Positions 18,079-26,305 of a DNA stretch of 64,000 nt are shown piece after piece. The DNA lies in contig NZ_LDJH01000018.1 of assembly GCF_001431525.1 (NCBI RefSeq), forward strand, positions 1 through 64,000, read 5' to 3'. The position numbers and the translations under genes were made by a program. The stretch is from Stenotrophomonas koreensis. GTDB taxonomy: Bacteria > Pseudomonadota > Gammaproteobacteria > Xanthomonadales > Xanthomonadaceae. Position 1 is the first letter of the stretch; every line of letters starts with the position of its first letter. The notes under the pieces were generated by a model. The model did not search any database. It worked only from the letters and a program-made list of their open reading frames with translations, and was not told the origin of the DNA.

Positions 18079-18462
18079 ATGACTGTTAGCTTCGCATACT
18101 TGTCCCGATCGCTGTGTGCGGTCGCCTGCGCTTTGGCGCTCAGCCTGCCGGCAATGGCGCAGGACGCCGGCGCCGAGCTGGCCGCTGCGGCAGTGGCGGT
18201 ACAGCGCGCCACCGATGCCGATGCCGACCAGTATGCGTTCGAGCTGATCGCCACGGCCCGCAATGGCCTGGCGGCGGCACAGGCCGCAGCGGCGGATCGG
18301 CGCCAGCGCAAGCAGGCGCCCCTGCTGGCCCAGCGTGCGGCGGTGGAGGCCGACCTGGCACGGGTGCTGAGCGAGGAGGCGGTGGCCAATGCCGACCTGC
18401 AGCAGCGCCGGGCCGAGATTGTCCAGCTGCAGCGCAGCCTGGGCGGGGAGGGTGCGCGATGA
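18079..18462 (+). CDS. Small periplasmic DUF4398-type helical protein
   Basis: A 127-residue protein with a signal peptide (about residues 1-28, cut near PAMA/QDAGA). The rest is an Ala-rich amphipathic helix (AADRRQRKQAPLLAQRAAVEADLARVLSEE), likely coiled coil. Its shape and its fusion-like pairing with a downstream OmpA-type protein match the DUF4398 family, where DUF4398 and OmpA domains are adjacent or fused. I chose the ATG at 18079 because it begins the signal peptide; the frame is open to 17980. It overlaps the next gene by ATGA, so the two are coupled. It probably acts in envelope organisation, but no function is proven. Confidence 0.75.
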   Translation: MTVSFAYLSRSLCAVACALALSLPAMAQDAGAELAAAAVAVQRATDADADQYAFELIATARNGLAAAQAAAADRRQRKQAPLLAQRAAVEADLARVLSEEAVANADLQQRRAEIVQLQRSLGGEGAR

Positions 18463-19346
18463 AGCCGGCGCTGCTGTTGTTGAGCCTGGCCCTGGTGTTG
18501 CCGTTGTCGGCCCGGGCCGCCGGGGACAATGCACTGGCCGCCGCGCTGGGCCAGCGCCTGGCGGCGCTGCAGGCCAACCCGGCCACGGCCGACCAGGCAC
18601 CGCTGGAACGGTTGCAGGCCCAGCAGGCGATTGATGCGCTGGACAAGGCGCGCAAGCGCGATCTTGAGCATGTGGCCTACCTGGCCGGCCGTCGGGTCGA
18701 GGTGGCCGAGGCCGCCGCGCGTGCCGCCGCCGCCCGGCACCAGGTCAATGCGCTGGACCGCCAGCGCGCCGAGCTGTTGATCGAGGGCAGCCGTCGTGAG
18801 GCCGCGCGCGCGCGCGCCGAGGCCGAGGCGCTGCGGCGCCAGGCCCAGCTGCAGGCCGAGGAGGCCGAGCTGCTGCGCCAGGCTGCCGAGGCCGAGCTGC
18901 TGGCCCGCCAGGATGCCGAGCTGGCCCTGGCCACCGCCTCGGGCAACCAGGCCGCGCGCCTGAACGAGGCTCAGCGTACTGCCGCACGCCTGGCGCGTGA
19001 GGAGGCCGAGCTGGTCTCCGGGCAGCGGCTGCCGGAGTCGAAGTTCGAGACCCGCGGGGAAGTGTTCAGCCTGGGCAGCAATGCCTTTGGCAATGGCAAT
19101 GCGCAGTTGACCGCTGCTGCGGCCAACCAGCTCAAGGCGGTGGCCGAATATCTGGCCATCACCAACAAACGTGGCCGCATCCGGATTGAAGGCTATGAGC
19201 GCGCCGCCGGGGTTGGCCAGCGCCGCGCCGAAGCCATCCGTGATGCCCTCGGGGCGGCCGGGGTGGCGGCCAACCGGCTGCAGGTGGTTGGCCGTACGGC
19301 CGCTGCCACCCGTGCCCGTGCCGCCGAGATTGTTATCGCTCCGTAA
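18459..19346 (+). CDS. OmpA-family C-terminal domain envelope protein with a long helical stalk
   Basis: This 295-residue protein starts with a signal peptide (MKPALLLLSLALVLPLSARAA). Residues about 45-190 are extremely rich in Ala, Glu, Arg and Gln with heptad-like spacing (REAARARAEAEALRRQAQ), a predicted long coiled coil. Residues about 195-295 form an OmpA/MotB-type peptidoglycan-binding fold, with FSLGSNAFGNGNAQLTAAAANQL and GQRRAEAIRDALGAAGVAANRLQVVG. The usual Asp and Arg that bind diaminopimelate are hard to place by eye, so peptidoglycan binding is likely but not certain. ATG 18459 overlaps the DUF4398 stop. Confidence 0.82.
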   Translation: MKPALLLLSLALVLPLSARAAGDNALAAALGQRLAALQANPATADQAPLERLQAQQAIDALDKARKRDLEHVAYLAGRRVEVAEAAARAAAARHQVNALDRQRAELLIEGSRREAARARAEAEALRRQAQLQAEEAELLRQAAEAELLARQDAELALATASGNQAARLNEAQRTAARLAREEAELVSGQRLPESKFETRGEVFSLGSNAFGNGNAQLTAAAANQLKAVAEYLAITNKRGRIRIEGYERAAGVGQRRAEAIRDALGAAGVAANRLQVVGRTAAATRARAAEIVIAP

Positions 19347-19348
19347 AT

Positions 19349-19374
19349 CCAACAGGCTGAATCTGCTGGTTTTT
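19349..19374 (+). terminator. Probable intrinsic terminator after the OmpA-like gene
   Basis: CCAACAG (19349-19355) and CTGCTGG (19363-19369) pair with one mismatch across a 7-base loop and are followed by TTTTT. The stem is weak but the T-run is correctly placed. Confidence 0.5.
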
Positions 19375-19518
19375 CCGTGCGGTCCGGGCGTACTTGAACG
19401 TCAGCCCGACCTTCACCCAGGCAACTGCGCGCTGCCCCTTGCAGGCCGGACGGCAGCGGCGTAGGGTCAGTTGTCCGGGCAACATTCCGCTGCCCGGGCA
19501 GCGCAGGAGGAGGGCGGC

Positions 19519-19662
19519 ATGGTCACAACGTTGCGTGAAGCGGTCATGTCACGTCCGACCATCATCGATGGTCCGGCCGTCGCCGGGCCTGATGTCGTGG
19601 TCTGCTCCTGGTTGTTCCCTCACGCCCTGTGCCATCCGGCCGGGGCGTTGTTGTATCCGTAG
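19519..19662 (+). CDS. Possible small protein upstream of ydcH
   Basis: The ATG at 19519 sits behind AGGAGGAGGG (19505-19514), a near-perfect ribosome-binding site with four to seven bases of spacing. The frame encodes 47 residues beginning MVTTLREAVM, with a Cys and a hydrophobic C-terminal third (VVVCSWLFPHALC). The stop at 19660-19662 is 13 bases before the ydcH ATG. I recognise no family. The strong ribosome-binding site and spacing suggest a translated leader or small protein, but the evidence ends there. Confidence 0.35.
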   Translation: MVTTLREAVMSRPTIIDGPAVAGPDVVVCSWLFPHALCHPAGALLYP

Positions 19663-19675
19663 ACGGAGGTTGATC

Positions 19676-19897
19676 ATGTTTGAAGGGCACCCGCAGGAAA
19701 CGGTGGACTCGTTGTTGCACAACGATGTGGAGTTTCGTCAGCTCTATCACCGACATCGCAAGCTCAACCGCCAGTGCATGGACGCCGAACTGGGCGTATT
19801 GGCCGTCACTGACGCGACGCTGGGCCAGATGAAACGGGAGAAACTGGCGGTCAAACAACGGTTGATGCGGATGTTCGAAGGCAAGACGAGCCATTAG
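19676..19897 (+). CDS. YdcH/DUF465 family small helical protein
   Basis: A 73-residue cytosolic protein with FRQLYHRHRKLNRQCMDAE followed by LGQMKREKLAVKQRLMRM, the two-helix pattern of the DUF465 (YdcH) family, where a short N-terminal part precedes a Lys-rich hairpin helix. Function in this family is not settled. The ATG at 19676 has ACGGAGG (19663-19669) six bases upstream. It ends 48 bases before a hairpin terminator, so it and the upstream small frame form one short transcript. Confidence 0.82.
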   Translation: MFEGHPQETVDSLLHNDVEFRQLYHRHRKLNRQCMDAELGVLAVTDATLGQMKREKLAVKQRLMRMFEGKTSH

Positions 19898-19945
19898 ACC
19901 GCTGCTGCCGCCAGGGCAGCCGGTAACGGTTGTTGCCCCCATCAG

Positions 19946-19979
19946 CGCCGGGTGCGAGTGTGATCGCCCCGGCGTTTTT
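19946..19979 (+). terminator. Intrinsic terminator after ydcH
   Basis: CGCCGGG (19946-19952) pairs with CCCGGCG (19968-19974) across a 15-base loop and is followed by TTTTT. Confidence 0.75.
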
Positions 19980-20003
19980 CTTGCTGCGCCCTGAAGCGTG
20001 GCT

Positions 20004-20032
20004 ATGACAATTGCGGCTGCGCGGTCGATAAT
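20004..20032 (+). promoter_or_regulatory. Sigma-70-type promoter for cbs
   Basis: ATGACA (20004-20009, five of six bases of TTGACA) is followed by a 17-base spacer and GATAAT (20027-20032, five of six of TATAAT). Transcription would start near 20039, leaving a 5' leader of about 33 bases before the cbs ATG at 20072. Confidence 0.6.
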
Positions 20033-20071
20033 CCACGGTCCAGCCGTTCGTGCGGCGCTCAAGAAGCAGTC

Positions 20072-21448
20072 ATGGCCATCCATTCCTCCGTCCTGGAACT
20101 CGTCGGTAACACTCCCATCGTCAAGGCGCGCAATCTCGATGCCGGTTGCTGTGAGCTGTACCTGAAGCTGGAGAGTTCCAACCCGGGTGGATCGATCAAG
20201 GACCGCATCGGCATGTCGATGATCGAAGCGGCCGAGAAGCGTGGCGAGCTCAAGCCCGGCGCGACCCTGGTCGAGGGCACCGCCGGCAACACCGGTCTGG
20301 GCCTGGCCCTGGTGGCCCAGCAGAAGGGCTACAAGCTGATCCTGGTGGTGCCGGACAAGATGAGCCGGGAAAAGATCTTCAACCTCAAGGCGATGGGCGC
20401 GCAGGTGGTGATGACCCGCTCGGACGTGGCCAAGGGCCATCCGGATTACTACCAGGACCTGGCCGCGACGATTGCCGCGCAGACCCCGGGTGCCTACTTC
20501 ATCAACCAGTTCGGCAACCCGGACAACCCGGCCGCGCATGAATTCGGTACCGGGCCGGAAATCCTGGCGCAGATGGCCGAAGTGGGCGGGCTGGATGCGA
20601 TCGTGTTCGGCTGCGGTTCCTCGGGCACGATGACCGGGCTGTCGCGCTGCTTTGCCGAGCACTCGCCGCACACCGAACTGGTGCTGGCCGATCCGGTCGG
20701 CTCGATCCTAGCCGAGTACATCAACGAAGGCACGCTCAACGACAAGTCCGGCAGCTGGATGGTCGAAGGCATCGGCGAGGACTTCCTGCCGGGCATCTCG
20801 GATTTTTCGCGGGTGACCAAGGCCTACGCGATCAGTGACAAGGAAAGCTTCCTGACCGCACGCGAGCTGCTGGAGAAGGAAGGCATCCTCGGTGGCTCCT
20901 CCACCGGCACCCAGCTGGCCGCCGCACTGCGTTACTGCCGCGAGCAGACCACGCCGAAGAAGGTGCTGGTGCTGGTGTGCGACACCGGCAACAAGTACCT
21001 GTCCAAGATGTACAACGACTTCTGGATGGTCGACAACGGCTTCATCGAGCGCGAAAAGACCGGTGACCTGCGTGACCTGATCGTGCGGCCGTTCTCCCAG
21101 CGCGACACCGTGGTGGTCGGTCCGAATGATCTGCTCACCGTGGCCTACCAGCGGATGAAGCTGTACGACGTCTCGCAGCTGCCGGTGATGGATGGCAACG
21201 CGCTGGTCGGCATCATCGATGAAAGCGATGTGCTGCTGCATGTCTATGGTGATGAGGCGCGCTTCCGCGACCCGGTGGCCACCGCGATGGTCGGCAAGCT
21301 GGAGAAGCTGGATGTGCGCTCACCGATCGAGGCCCTGCTGCCGGTGTTTGATCGCGGCCAGGTCGCCATCGTCACTGACGGTGAGCAGTTCCTGGGCCTG
21401 ATCACCCGGATCGACCTGCTCAATTACCTGCGCCGCCGCGTGCAGTGA
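20072..21448 (+). CDS. cbs: Cystathionine beta-synthase (PLP enzyme with two CBS domains)
   Basis: Condenses serine (or O-acetylserine) with homocysteine to cystathionine, the first step of reverse transsulfuration. In the 458-residue protein the PLP lysine is Lys43 in SSNPGGSIKDRIG. The phosphate-binding loop is VEGTAGNTGLGLA, and the catalytic core runs to about residue 325 (ILGGSSTGTQLAAALRYC). Two CBS domains follow, beginning around VRPFSQRDTVVVGPND and VRSPIEALLPVF; these usually bind adenosyl ligands and regulate activity. There is a good promoter upstream. Its pathway partner, metB-type gene 22482-23642, lies two genes down with galU between them, an unusual interruption. Confidence 0.93.
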   Translation: MAIHSSVLELVGNTPIVKARNLDAGCCELYLKLESSNPGGSIKDRIGMSMIEAAEKRGELKPGATLVEGTAGNTGLGLALVAQQKGYKLILVVPDKMSREKIFNLKAMGAQVVMTRSDVAKGHPDYYQDLAATIAAQTPGAYFINQFGNPDNPAAHEFGTGPEILAQMAEVGGLDAIVFGCGSSGTMTGLSRCFAEHSPHTELVLADPVGSILAEYINEGTLNDKSGSWMVEGIGEDFLPGISDFSRVTKAYAISDKESFLTARELLEKEGILGGSSTGTQLAAALRYCREQTTPKKVLVLVCDTGNKYLSKMYNDFWMVDNGFIEREKTGDLRDLIVRPFSQRDTVVVGPNDLLTVAYQRMKLYDVSQLPVMDGNALVGIIDESDVLLHVYGDEARFRDPVATAMVGKLEKLDVRSPIEALLPVFDRGQVAIVTDGEQFLGLITRIDLLNYLRRRVQ

Positions 21449-21533
21449 TTCCAAATGGCACTGCGCTGCATCGCCGATGGTGATGGAGGGTGGCTGAAAT
21501 TGAAATTTTGACAAAACAAACTGGACGTCGAAC

Positions 21534-22433
21534 ATGAGCAATCGAGTGCGCAAGGCGGTTTTCCCGGTGGCAGGGTTGGGTACGCGCTTCCTGCCGGCGA
21601 CCAAGGTGGTGGCCAAGGAAATGCTGCCCATTGTTGACCGGCCACTGATCCAGTATGCGGTGGACGAAGCCATCGAAGCCGGCTGCGACACCCTGATCTT
21701 TGTCACCAATCGCTACAAGCATGCGGTGGCCGACTATTTCGACAAGGCCTATGAGCTTGAGCACAAGCTGGAGGCTGCGGGCAAGACCGAGTTGCTGGAA
21801 CTTGTGCGCAATGTGGTTCCGGCCCATGTGCGCACGATTTTCGTTACCCAGCCCGAGGCACTGGGCCTGGGCCATGCCGTGCTGTGTGCCAAGCCGGTCG
21901 TCGGTGACGAGCCGTTCGCCGTGCTGCTCGCCGATGACCTGCTGTGGAACCGGCAGGGGAGAGGGGCGCTGGGCCAGATGGTTGACCATGTGCACCAGCA
22001 CGGGGGCAGTGCGCTTGCCGTGGAGAATGTGCCGGCCGACAAAACCAGCAGCTACGGCATTGTTGATGTCGAGCAGTTTGATGACCGTGTTGGCCGTATC
22101 AGCTCCATTGTTGAAAAGCCCAAGCCGGAGGCGGCGCCCAGCACACTGGCCGTGGTCGGGCGTTATGTGCTGGATTCCAGGGTTTTTGATTACCTTGAGA
22201 AAACCAGTCCGGGGGCCGGTGGTGAAATCCAGCTCACCGATGCCATTGCACAGCTGCTGCAGTCGACCACGGTGAATGCCTACAAGTTCCGGGGGACGCG
22301 CTTCGACTGTGGCAGTCACCTTGGCTTTGTCGAGGCAACGATTCGTTTTGCACTTGAAAATGAAAAGCTCAGTGACAGTGCTGCTGCCGCCATGCAGAAG
22401 GCTCTGGATGAACTGGGTGTTGAAGAGCGCTGA
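21534..22433 (+). CDS. galU: UTP-glucose-1-phosphate uridylyltransferase (GalU)
   Basis: Makes UDP-glucose from glucose-1-phosphate and UTP, feeding LPS core, O-antigen and, through Ugd, UDP-glucuronate. The 299-residue protein shows the nucleotidyltransferase signature FPVAGLGTRFLPATKVVAKEMLP, DRPLIQYAVDEAI, the metal aspartate region VLLADDLL and the C-terminal GGEIQLTDAIAQLL. It follows cbs by 85 bases. The ribosome-binding site is weak. Codon use is visibly more A/T-rich at third positions than in cbs and metB on either side, which suggests the gene arrived separately and inserted between them. It works with xanA, ugd and rmlA in the same window. Confidence 0.95.
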   Translation: MSNRVRKAVFPVAGLGTRFLPATKVVAKEMLPIVDRPLIQYAVDEAIEAGCDTLIFVTNRYKHAVADYFDKAYELEHKLEAAGKTELLELVRNVVPAHVRTIFVTQPEALGLGHAVLCAKPVVGDEPFAVLLADDLLWNRQGRGALGQMVDHVHQHGGSALAVENVPADKTSSYGIVDVEQFDDRVGRISSIVEKPKPEAAPSTLAVVGRYVLDSRVFDYLEKTSPGAGGEIQLTDAIAQLLQSTTVNAYKFRGTRFDCGSHLGFVEATIRFALENEKLSDSAAAAMQKALDELGVEER

Positions 22434-22481
22434 TGACTTCCCGGCGCAGATTCAATTTCTGAATTTCAAAGGATTAATGTT

Positions 22482-23642
22482 ATGAACCCTGACACCAAGT
22501 TGCAGCTTGCCACCCTAGCCATCCATGGCGGGCAGTCGCCGGACCCGAGCACCGGTGCGGTGATGCCGCCGATCTACGCCACCAGCACCTATGCCCAGTC
22601 CAGCCCGGGCGAGCATCAGGGCTTTGAGTATTCGCGCACCCACAACCCGACCCGCTTCGCCTACGAACGCTGCGTGGCCTCGCTGGAAGGCGGCAGCCGC
22701 GGCTTTGCCTTTGCCTCGGGTATGGCCGCCACCTCCACGGTGATGGAGCTGCTCGATGCCGGCAGCCACGTGGTGGCGATGGATGACATCTACGGCGGCA
22801 GTTACCGCCTGTTCGAGCGCGTGCGCCGGCGCACCGCCAACCTGGATTTCAGTTTCGTTGACCTGACCGATCTGGCGGCGTTTGAAGCGGCGATCCGTCC
22901 GGATACCAAGATGGTCTGGATCGAGACCCCGACCAACCCGATGCTCAAGATCGTCGACATCGCTGCCGTTGCCGCGGTTGCGAAGAAGCACGGCCTGATC
23001 GTGGTGGTCGACAACACGTTTGCCTCGCCGATGCTGCAGCGTCCGCTGGAGCTGGGCGCGGACCTGGTGCTGCATTCGGCCACCAAGTACCTCAATGGTC
23101 ATTCGGACATGGTCGGCGGCATGGTCGTGGTCGGTGACAATACCGAGCTGGCCGAGCAGATGGCCTTCCTGCAGAACTCCATCGGTGGCGTACAGGGTCC
23201 GTTTGATTCCTTCCTCGCCCTGCGCGGCCTGAAGACCCTACCGCTGCGCATGAAGGCGCATTGCGCCAATGCGCTTGCGCTGGCCCAGTGGCTGGAAACC
23301 CATCCGGCCATCGAGAAGGTGATCTACCCGGGCCTGCCATCGCACCCGCAGCACGAACTGGCCAAGCGCCAGATGGCCGGTTTCGGCGGCATCGTCTCGA
23401 TCGTGGTCAAGGGCGGCTTCGAAGGCGCCAAGCGCTTCTGCGAAAAGACCCAGTTGTTCACCCTGGCCGAATCGCTGGGCGGTGTGGAAAGCCTGGTCAA
23501 CCATCCGGCCGTGATGACCCACGCCTCGATTCCGGTTGAACGTCGCAATGCCCTGGGCATCACCGACGGTCTGGTGCGCCTGAGTGTGGGCGTGGAGGCT
23601 GTCGAGGATCTGAAGGCTGATCTCCAGACTGCTCTCTCGTGA
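22482..23642 (+). CDS. metB: Cystathionine gamma-lyase/synthase-type PLP enzyme (MetB/MetC family)
   Basis: With Cbs it completes reverse transsulfuration (cystathionine to cysteine, lyase activity) or works in methionine synthesis (synthase activity); sequence alone does not decide. The 386-residue protein has the PLP lysine Lys202 in HSATKYLNGHSDMVGG, plus YSRTHNPTRFAYE, FASGMAAT and ETPTNPMLKIVDI, all typical of Cys/Met metabolism PLP enzymes. In xanthomonads this gene marks the left border of the O-antigen locus. Its stop is 25 bases before wzm, so read-through from the metabolic operon into the glycan locus is possible. Confidence 0.93.
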   Translation: MNPDTKLQLATLAIHGGQSPDPSTGAVMPPIYATSTYAQSSPGEHQGFEYSRTHNPTRFAYERCVASLEGGSRGFAFASGMAATSTVMELLDAGSHVVAMDDIYGGSYRLFERVRRRTANLDFSFVDLTDLAAFEAAIRPDTKMVWIETPTNPMLKIVDIAAVAAVAKKHGLIVVVDNTFASPMLQRPLELGADLVLHSATKYLNGHSDMVGGMVVVGDNTELAEQMAFLQNSIGGVQGPFDSFLALRGLKTLPLRMKAHCANALALAQWLETHPAIEKVIYPGLPSHPQHELAKRQMAGFGGIVSIVVKGGFEGAKRFCEKTQLFTLAESLGGVESLVNHPAVMTHASIPVERRNALGITDGLVRLSVGVEAVEDLKADLQTALS

Positions 23643-23667
23643 TGAATCTGAGCGAGGGAATGGGTCG

Positions 23668-24450
23668 ATGAGTATTTCCAATACGGCAGAATTGGTATTC
23701 CAGCTCGCCAGGCGCGAGGTTTCTGCGCGTTACAAGGGTTCCGTTCTTGGAATCTTCTGGTCGTTTGTGAACCCGTTGCTGATGCTTTGTGTCTATACGT
23801 TGTTCTTTTCGGTGATCCTGAAGGTTCGCTGGGGAGATTCTCCGCAAAGCAGGTCGGAATTTGCAATGCTGCTGTTCGTCGGGCTGATGATGCATGGCTT
23901 TCTTGCCGAATGTATCAATCGTGCCCCTGGGTTGGTGGTTGGGAATGTCAATTATGTGAAAAAGGTTGTTTTCCCGATTGGCATCCTGCCGGTGGTTTCC
24001 ATCTGCTCTGCTCTTTTCCATTGGGCAATCAGCATGGTGGTGCTTGCCCTGGCACTGTTGGTGCTCGGGTATGGCTTGCCGCCGACTTTCCCTTTGATTT
24101 TTGTGGTGATGCTGCCGCTGATCCTGTACGCACTTGGCCTGTCCTGGATGCTGTCAGTGCTGGGGGTTTTCCTGCGCGACATCAACCAGGTGGTCGGTGT
24201 TTTTTCCCAGATCCTGTTGTTTCTTTCTCCGGTGTTCTTCCCCATCAGCAACATTCCGCTCGAGTACCGCGGGATATTCATGGCCAATCCACTTACCACC
24301 CTCATCGAGCAGGGGCGTTCCGTGGTTATTGCCGGTCAATTTCCTGACTGGGGGGCATGGTCGGTGCAGTTGCTGGTTTCGCTGGCTTTCTGCTTTCTGG
24401 GGTTTTCCTTCTTCCGCCGGACCAAGGGCGGTTTTGCCGATGTATTGTGA
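23668..24450 (+). CDS. wzm: ABC-2 type polysaccharide export permease (Wzm)
   Basis: The membrane half of the ABC transporter that moves completed, lipid-linked O-polysaccharide across the inner membrane. The 260-residue protein has the family opening LVFQLARREVSARYKGSVLGIFWSF, then six predicted membrane spans, with MLSVLGVFLRDINQVVGVFSQILLFLSPVFF and the pre-terminal NPLTTLIEQGRSV typical of Wzm/KpsM. GAGGGA lies about nine bases before ATG 23668. Its ATPase partner Wzt is encoded at 26302-27603, with an acetyltransferase and a glycosyltransferase between them. Base composition falls towards A/T here relative to metB. Confidence 0.93.
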   Translation: MSISNTAELVFQLARREVSARYKGSVLGIFWSFVNPLLMLCVYTLFFSVILKVRWGDSPQSRSEFAMLLFVGLMMHGFLAECINRAPGLVVGNVNYVKKVVFPIGILPVVSICSALFHWAISMVVLALALLVLGYGLPPTFPLIFVVMLPLILYALGLSWMLSVLGVFLRDINQVVGVFSQILLFLSPVFFPISNIPLEYRGIFMANPLTTLIEQGRSVVIAGQFPDWGAWSVQLLVSLAFCFLGFSFFRRTKGGFADVL

Positions 24451-24465
24451 ATCGGAGTCTGATCT

Positions 24466-25071
24466 ATGAGCAGGATAAAAAGCTGGCTGTTGCGTCAGCC
24501 TTTCTTCTACGCGCTGATGGGCCTGAAATACTATCTCGGCAATAATTTGGTGGCGCATTTCCCCAATGAGCGTTTGCGTTCCTGGTATTTGCGGCGGATC
24601 CTCAAGGTTTCCATTGGTCATGACACACATGTCAGCATGCGCTGGTTTGTCACGGGCTATCCAGTAAGGTCGCACGTATCAATTGGCAATAATTGCGTCA
24701 TCAATCGGGAGGTCTATCTGGATGGGCGTACCGGGGTGATCATCGGCAACAACGTCAATGTTTCATTCCAGACCTGCATTCTCAGCCTGCACCATGACCA
24801 CAACAGCCCGGATTTCAAGGCGATTGGTGATGTGGTGAAGATCCATGATCATGCCTGGATCGGTGCGCGGGCGGTGATTCTTCCCGGGGTTACCATCGGC
24901 GAAGGTGCGGTGGTGGCTGCCGGTGCGGTGGTTGCCCGTGATGTGGCCCCGTACGACGTGGTCGGTGGGGTGCCAGCAAAGAAAATTGGTGAGCGCAACC
25001 GCGATATCCAGTACCTGACCAAGTTTTCGCCCTTCTTCGATTCGGATGTATTTGATGAAACCGCAGCGTAA
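24466..25071 (+). CDS. Left-handed beta-helix (hexapeptide) O-acetyltransferase
   Basis: A 201-residue cytosolic acyltransferase of the maltose/galactoside O-acetyltransferase type, probably adding acetyl groups to a sugar of the O-unit. Hexapeptide repeats run through residues about 65-165 (HVSIGNNCVINREVYLDG, GVIIGNNVNVSF, AWIGARAVILPGVTIGEGAVVAAGAVVARDV). The catalytic His is likely in LHHDHNSPD, and VVGGVPAKKIG closes the fold. The short helical N-terminus is typical. Its 3' end overlaps the next gene start by about 17-26 bases, so the genes are coupled. Confidence 0.87.
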   Translation: MSRIKSWLLRQPFFYALMGLKYYLGNNLVAHFPNERLRSWYLRRILKVSIGHDTHVSMRWFVTGYPVRSHVSIGNNCVINREVYLDGRTGVIIGNNVNVSFQTCILSLHHDHNSPDFKAIGDVVKIHDHAWIGARAVILPGVTIGEGAVVAAGAVVARDVAPYDVVGGVPAKKIGERNRDIQYLTKFSPFFDSDVFDETAA

Positions 25072-26305
25072 AAAACAGGTCCTGGTGTTCATGCTGGCCC
25101 CGTCGCTGCCAGCAGTCAGTGGTGGCGACATCTATGCCGTCAATGCCCTGATTCCTTTCGCGGACCAGGTTGACTACCACTTGTTCTGTTATATCGGTGG
25201 TGACGAGGACAGGGAGAAGGTCCGTCAGCACCAGGCACTGTATGACTCGGTTTTCCGCTCTGTTCACTTGGAAATGCGGCCGCTGATGCCATTTCAGCTG
25301 CCGAAGGTCCGGCGTGCGCTGAAAATGGCCGTACAGGCCCTGCAGGGCTTGCCCTTCATTGATGCCAGCTATTGCAGCCGATCGGCCGTTGCCGCTGCCC
25401 GGCGCCTTGCGCGGGAACACCGGATTGATGCCATCGAGGTGAACTCCGCGCACCTGGCCTTCTTCCGGAAGTTCCTGCCAAAGGTGCCCGGGGTGTTGAT
25501 CAGCCACAACATCGAAGGTGACATCTTTCCTTTCTGGATGCCGGCCGGCCTGAGTGGCTGGAAGTTGCGTTTCATGCAGTGGATTGCCGAGCGCAGCCGT
25601 GCGGCAGCGAAGGCTGTTGAAATCGAAAATGCCTTCGGTTTTTCAGCAATGACCTTCATTTCCGCCAATGACCAGGCGCGGGTCACTGCCGATGTACCCA
25701 AATACCTGATGCCGTTGCACTTTGTGCAGAGCGGGGCGGCATATGCCGAAAAGTCCAAGGATGTCTTCAATGTGCTGTGGATGGGCGGCTTTGGCTGGTA
25801 TCCCAATGCGGAAGGGGTGCGCTGGTTTGCCAGCGAGATCTATCCTTTGCTGCGTGAGCGGCTTTCACAGGCTGGCATTGTTCTGCATTTCTGCGGTGGG
25901 AGTCCGCCCGAGGAGTTGAAGGCACTGCACGATGGCCAGCAGGTTCATGTGCATGGGTTTGTACCGGACCTGCAGCAACTGCTGGATGAGGCACATCTGC
26001 TGATGGTTCCCCTGCTGTCCGGTGGTGGCATCCGGGTCAAGATTGTCGAGGCGATGTCTGCAGGCATTCCCGTGCTCAGCACCAGCAAGGGCTGTGAGGG
26101 CATTGGCGCCACCGACGGTATGGACATCATCGTGCGCGATGACGCGGCCGGGTTCGCCCAGGCGTTGCTTGATTGTGCAGCCGATCGACCGCGCTTGGCC
26201 GGACAGGCCGAAGCTGGGCTGGCCTTGATGGCGCGGGATTATTCAATGGAAAAAAGCCTGGATGCCAAGCGCCGGGCATACCGGGATGCCGGAGTAGTGC
26301 TATGA
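25055..26305 (+). CDS. Family 4 glycosyltransferase
   Basis: A GT-B fold glycosyltransferase of about 416 residues, placed in the cytoplasm or on the inner face of the membrane. The N-terminal part (VFMLAPSLPAVSGGDIYAVNAL) is the acceptor domain with a Gly-rich loop. The C-terminal part has VLWMGGFGWYPNAEGVRWFASEI, HGFVPDLQQLLDEAHLLMVPL and SGGGIRVKIVEAMSAGIPVLSTSKGCEGI, the donor-binding region of GT4 enzymes with the late Glu. Two starts are possible: ATG 25046 or 25055 (MKPQRKKQV, chosen because the charged start matches the family). The stop overlaps wzt by ATGA. The donor sugar is unknown. Confidence 0.88.
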   Translation: MKPQRKKQVLVFMLAPSLPAVSGGDIYAVNALIPFADQVDYHLFCYIGGDEDREKVRQHQALYDSVFRSVHLEMRPLMPFQLPKVRRALKMAVQALQGLPFIDASYCSRSAVAAARRLAREHRIDAIEVNSAHLAFFRKFLPKVPGVLISHNIEGDIFPFWMPAGLSGWKLRFMQWIAERSRAAAKAVEIENAFGFSAMTFISANDQARVTADVPKYLMPLHFVQSGAAYAEKSKDVFNVLWMGGFGWYPNAEGVRWFASEIYPLLRERLSQAGIVLHFCGGSPPEELKALHDGQQVHVHGFVPDLQQLLDEAHLLMVPLLSGGGIRVKIVEAMSAGIPVLSTSKGCEGIGATDGMDIIVRDDAAGFAQALLDCAADRPRLAGQAEAGLALMARDYSMEKSLDAKRRAYRDAGVVL

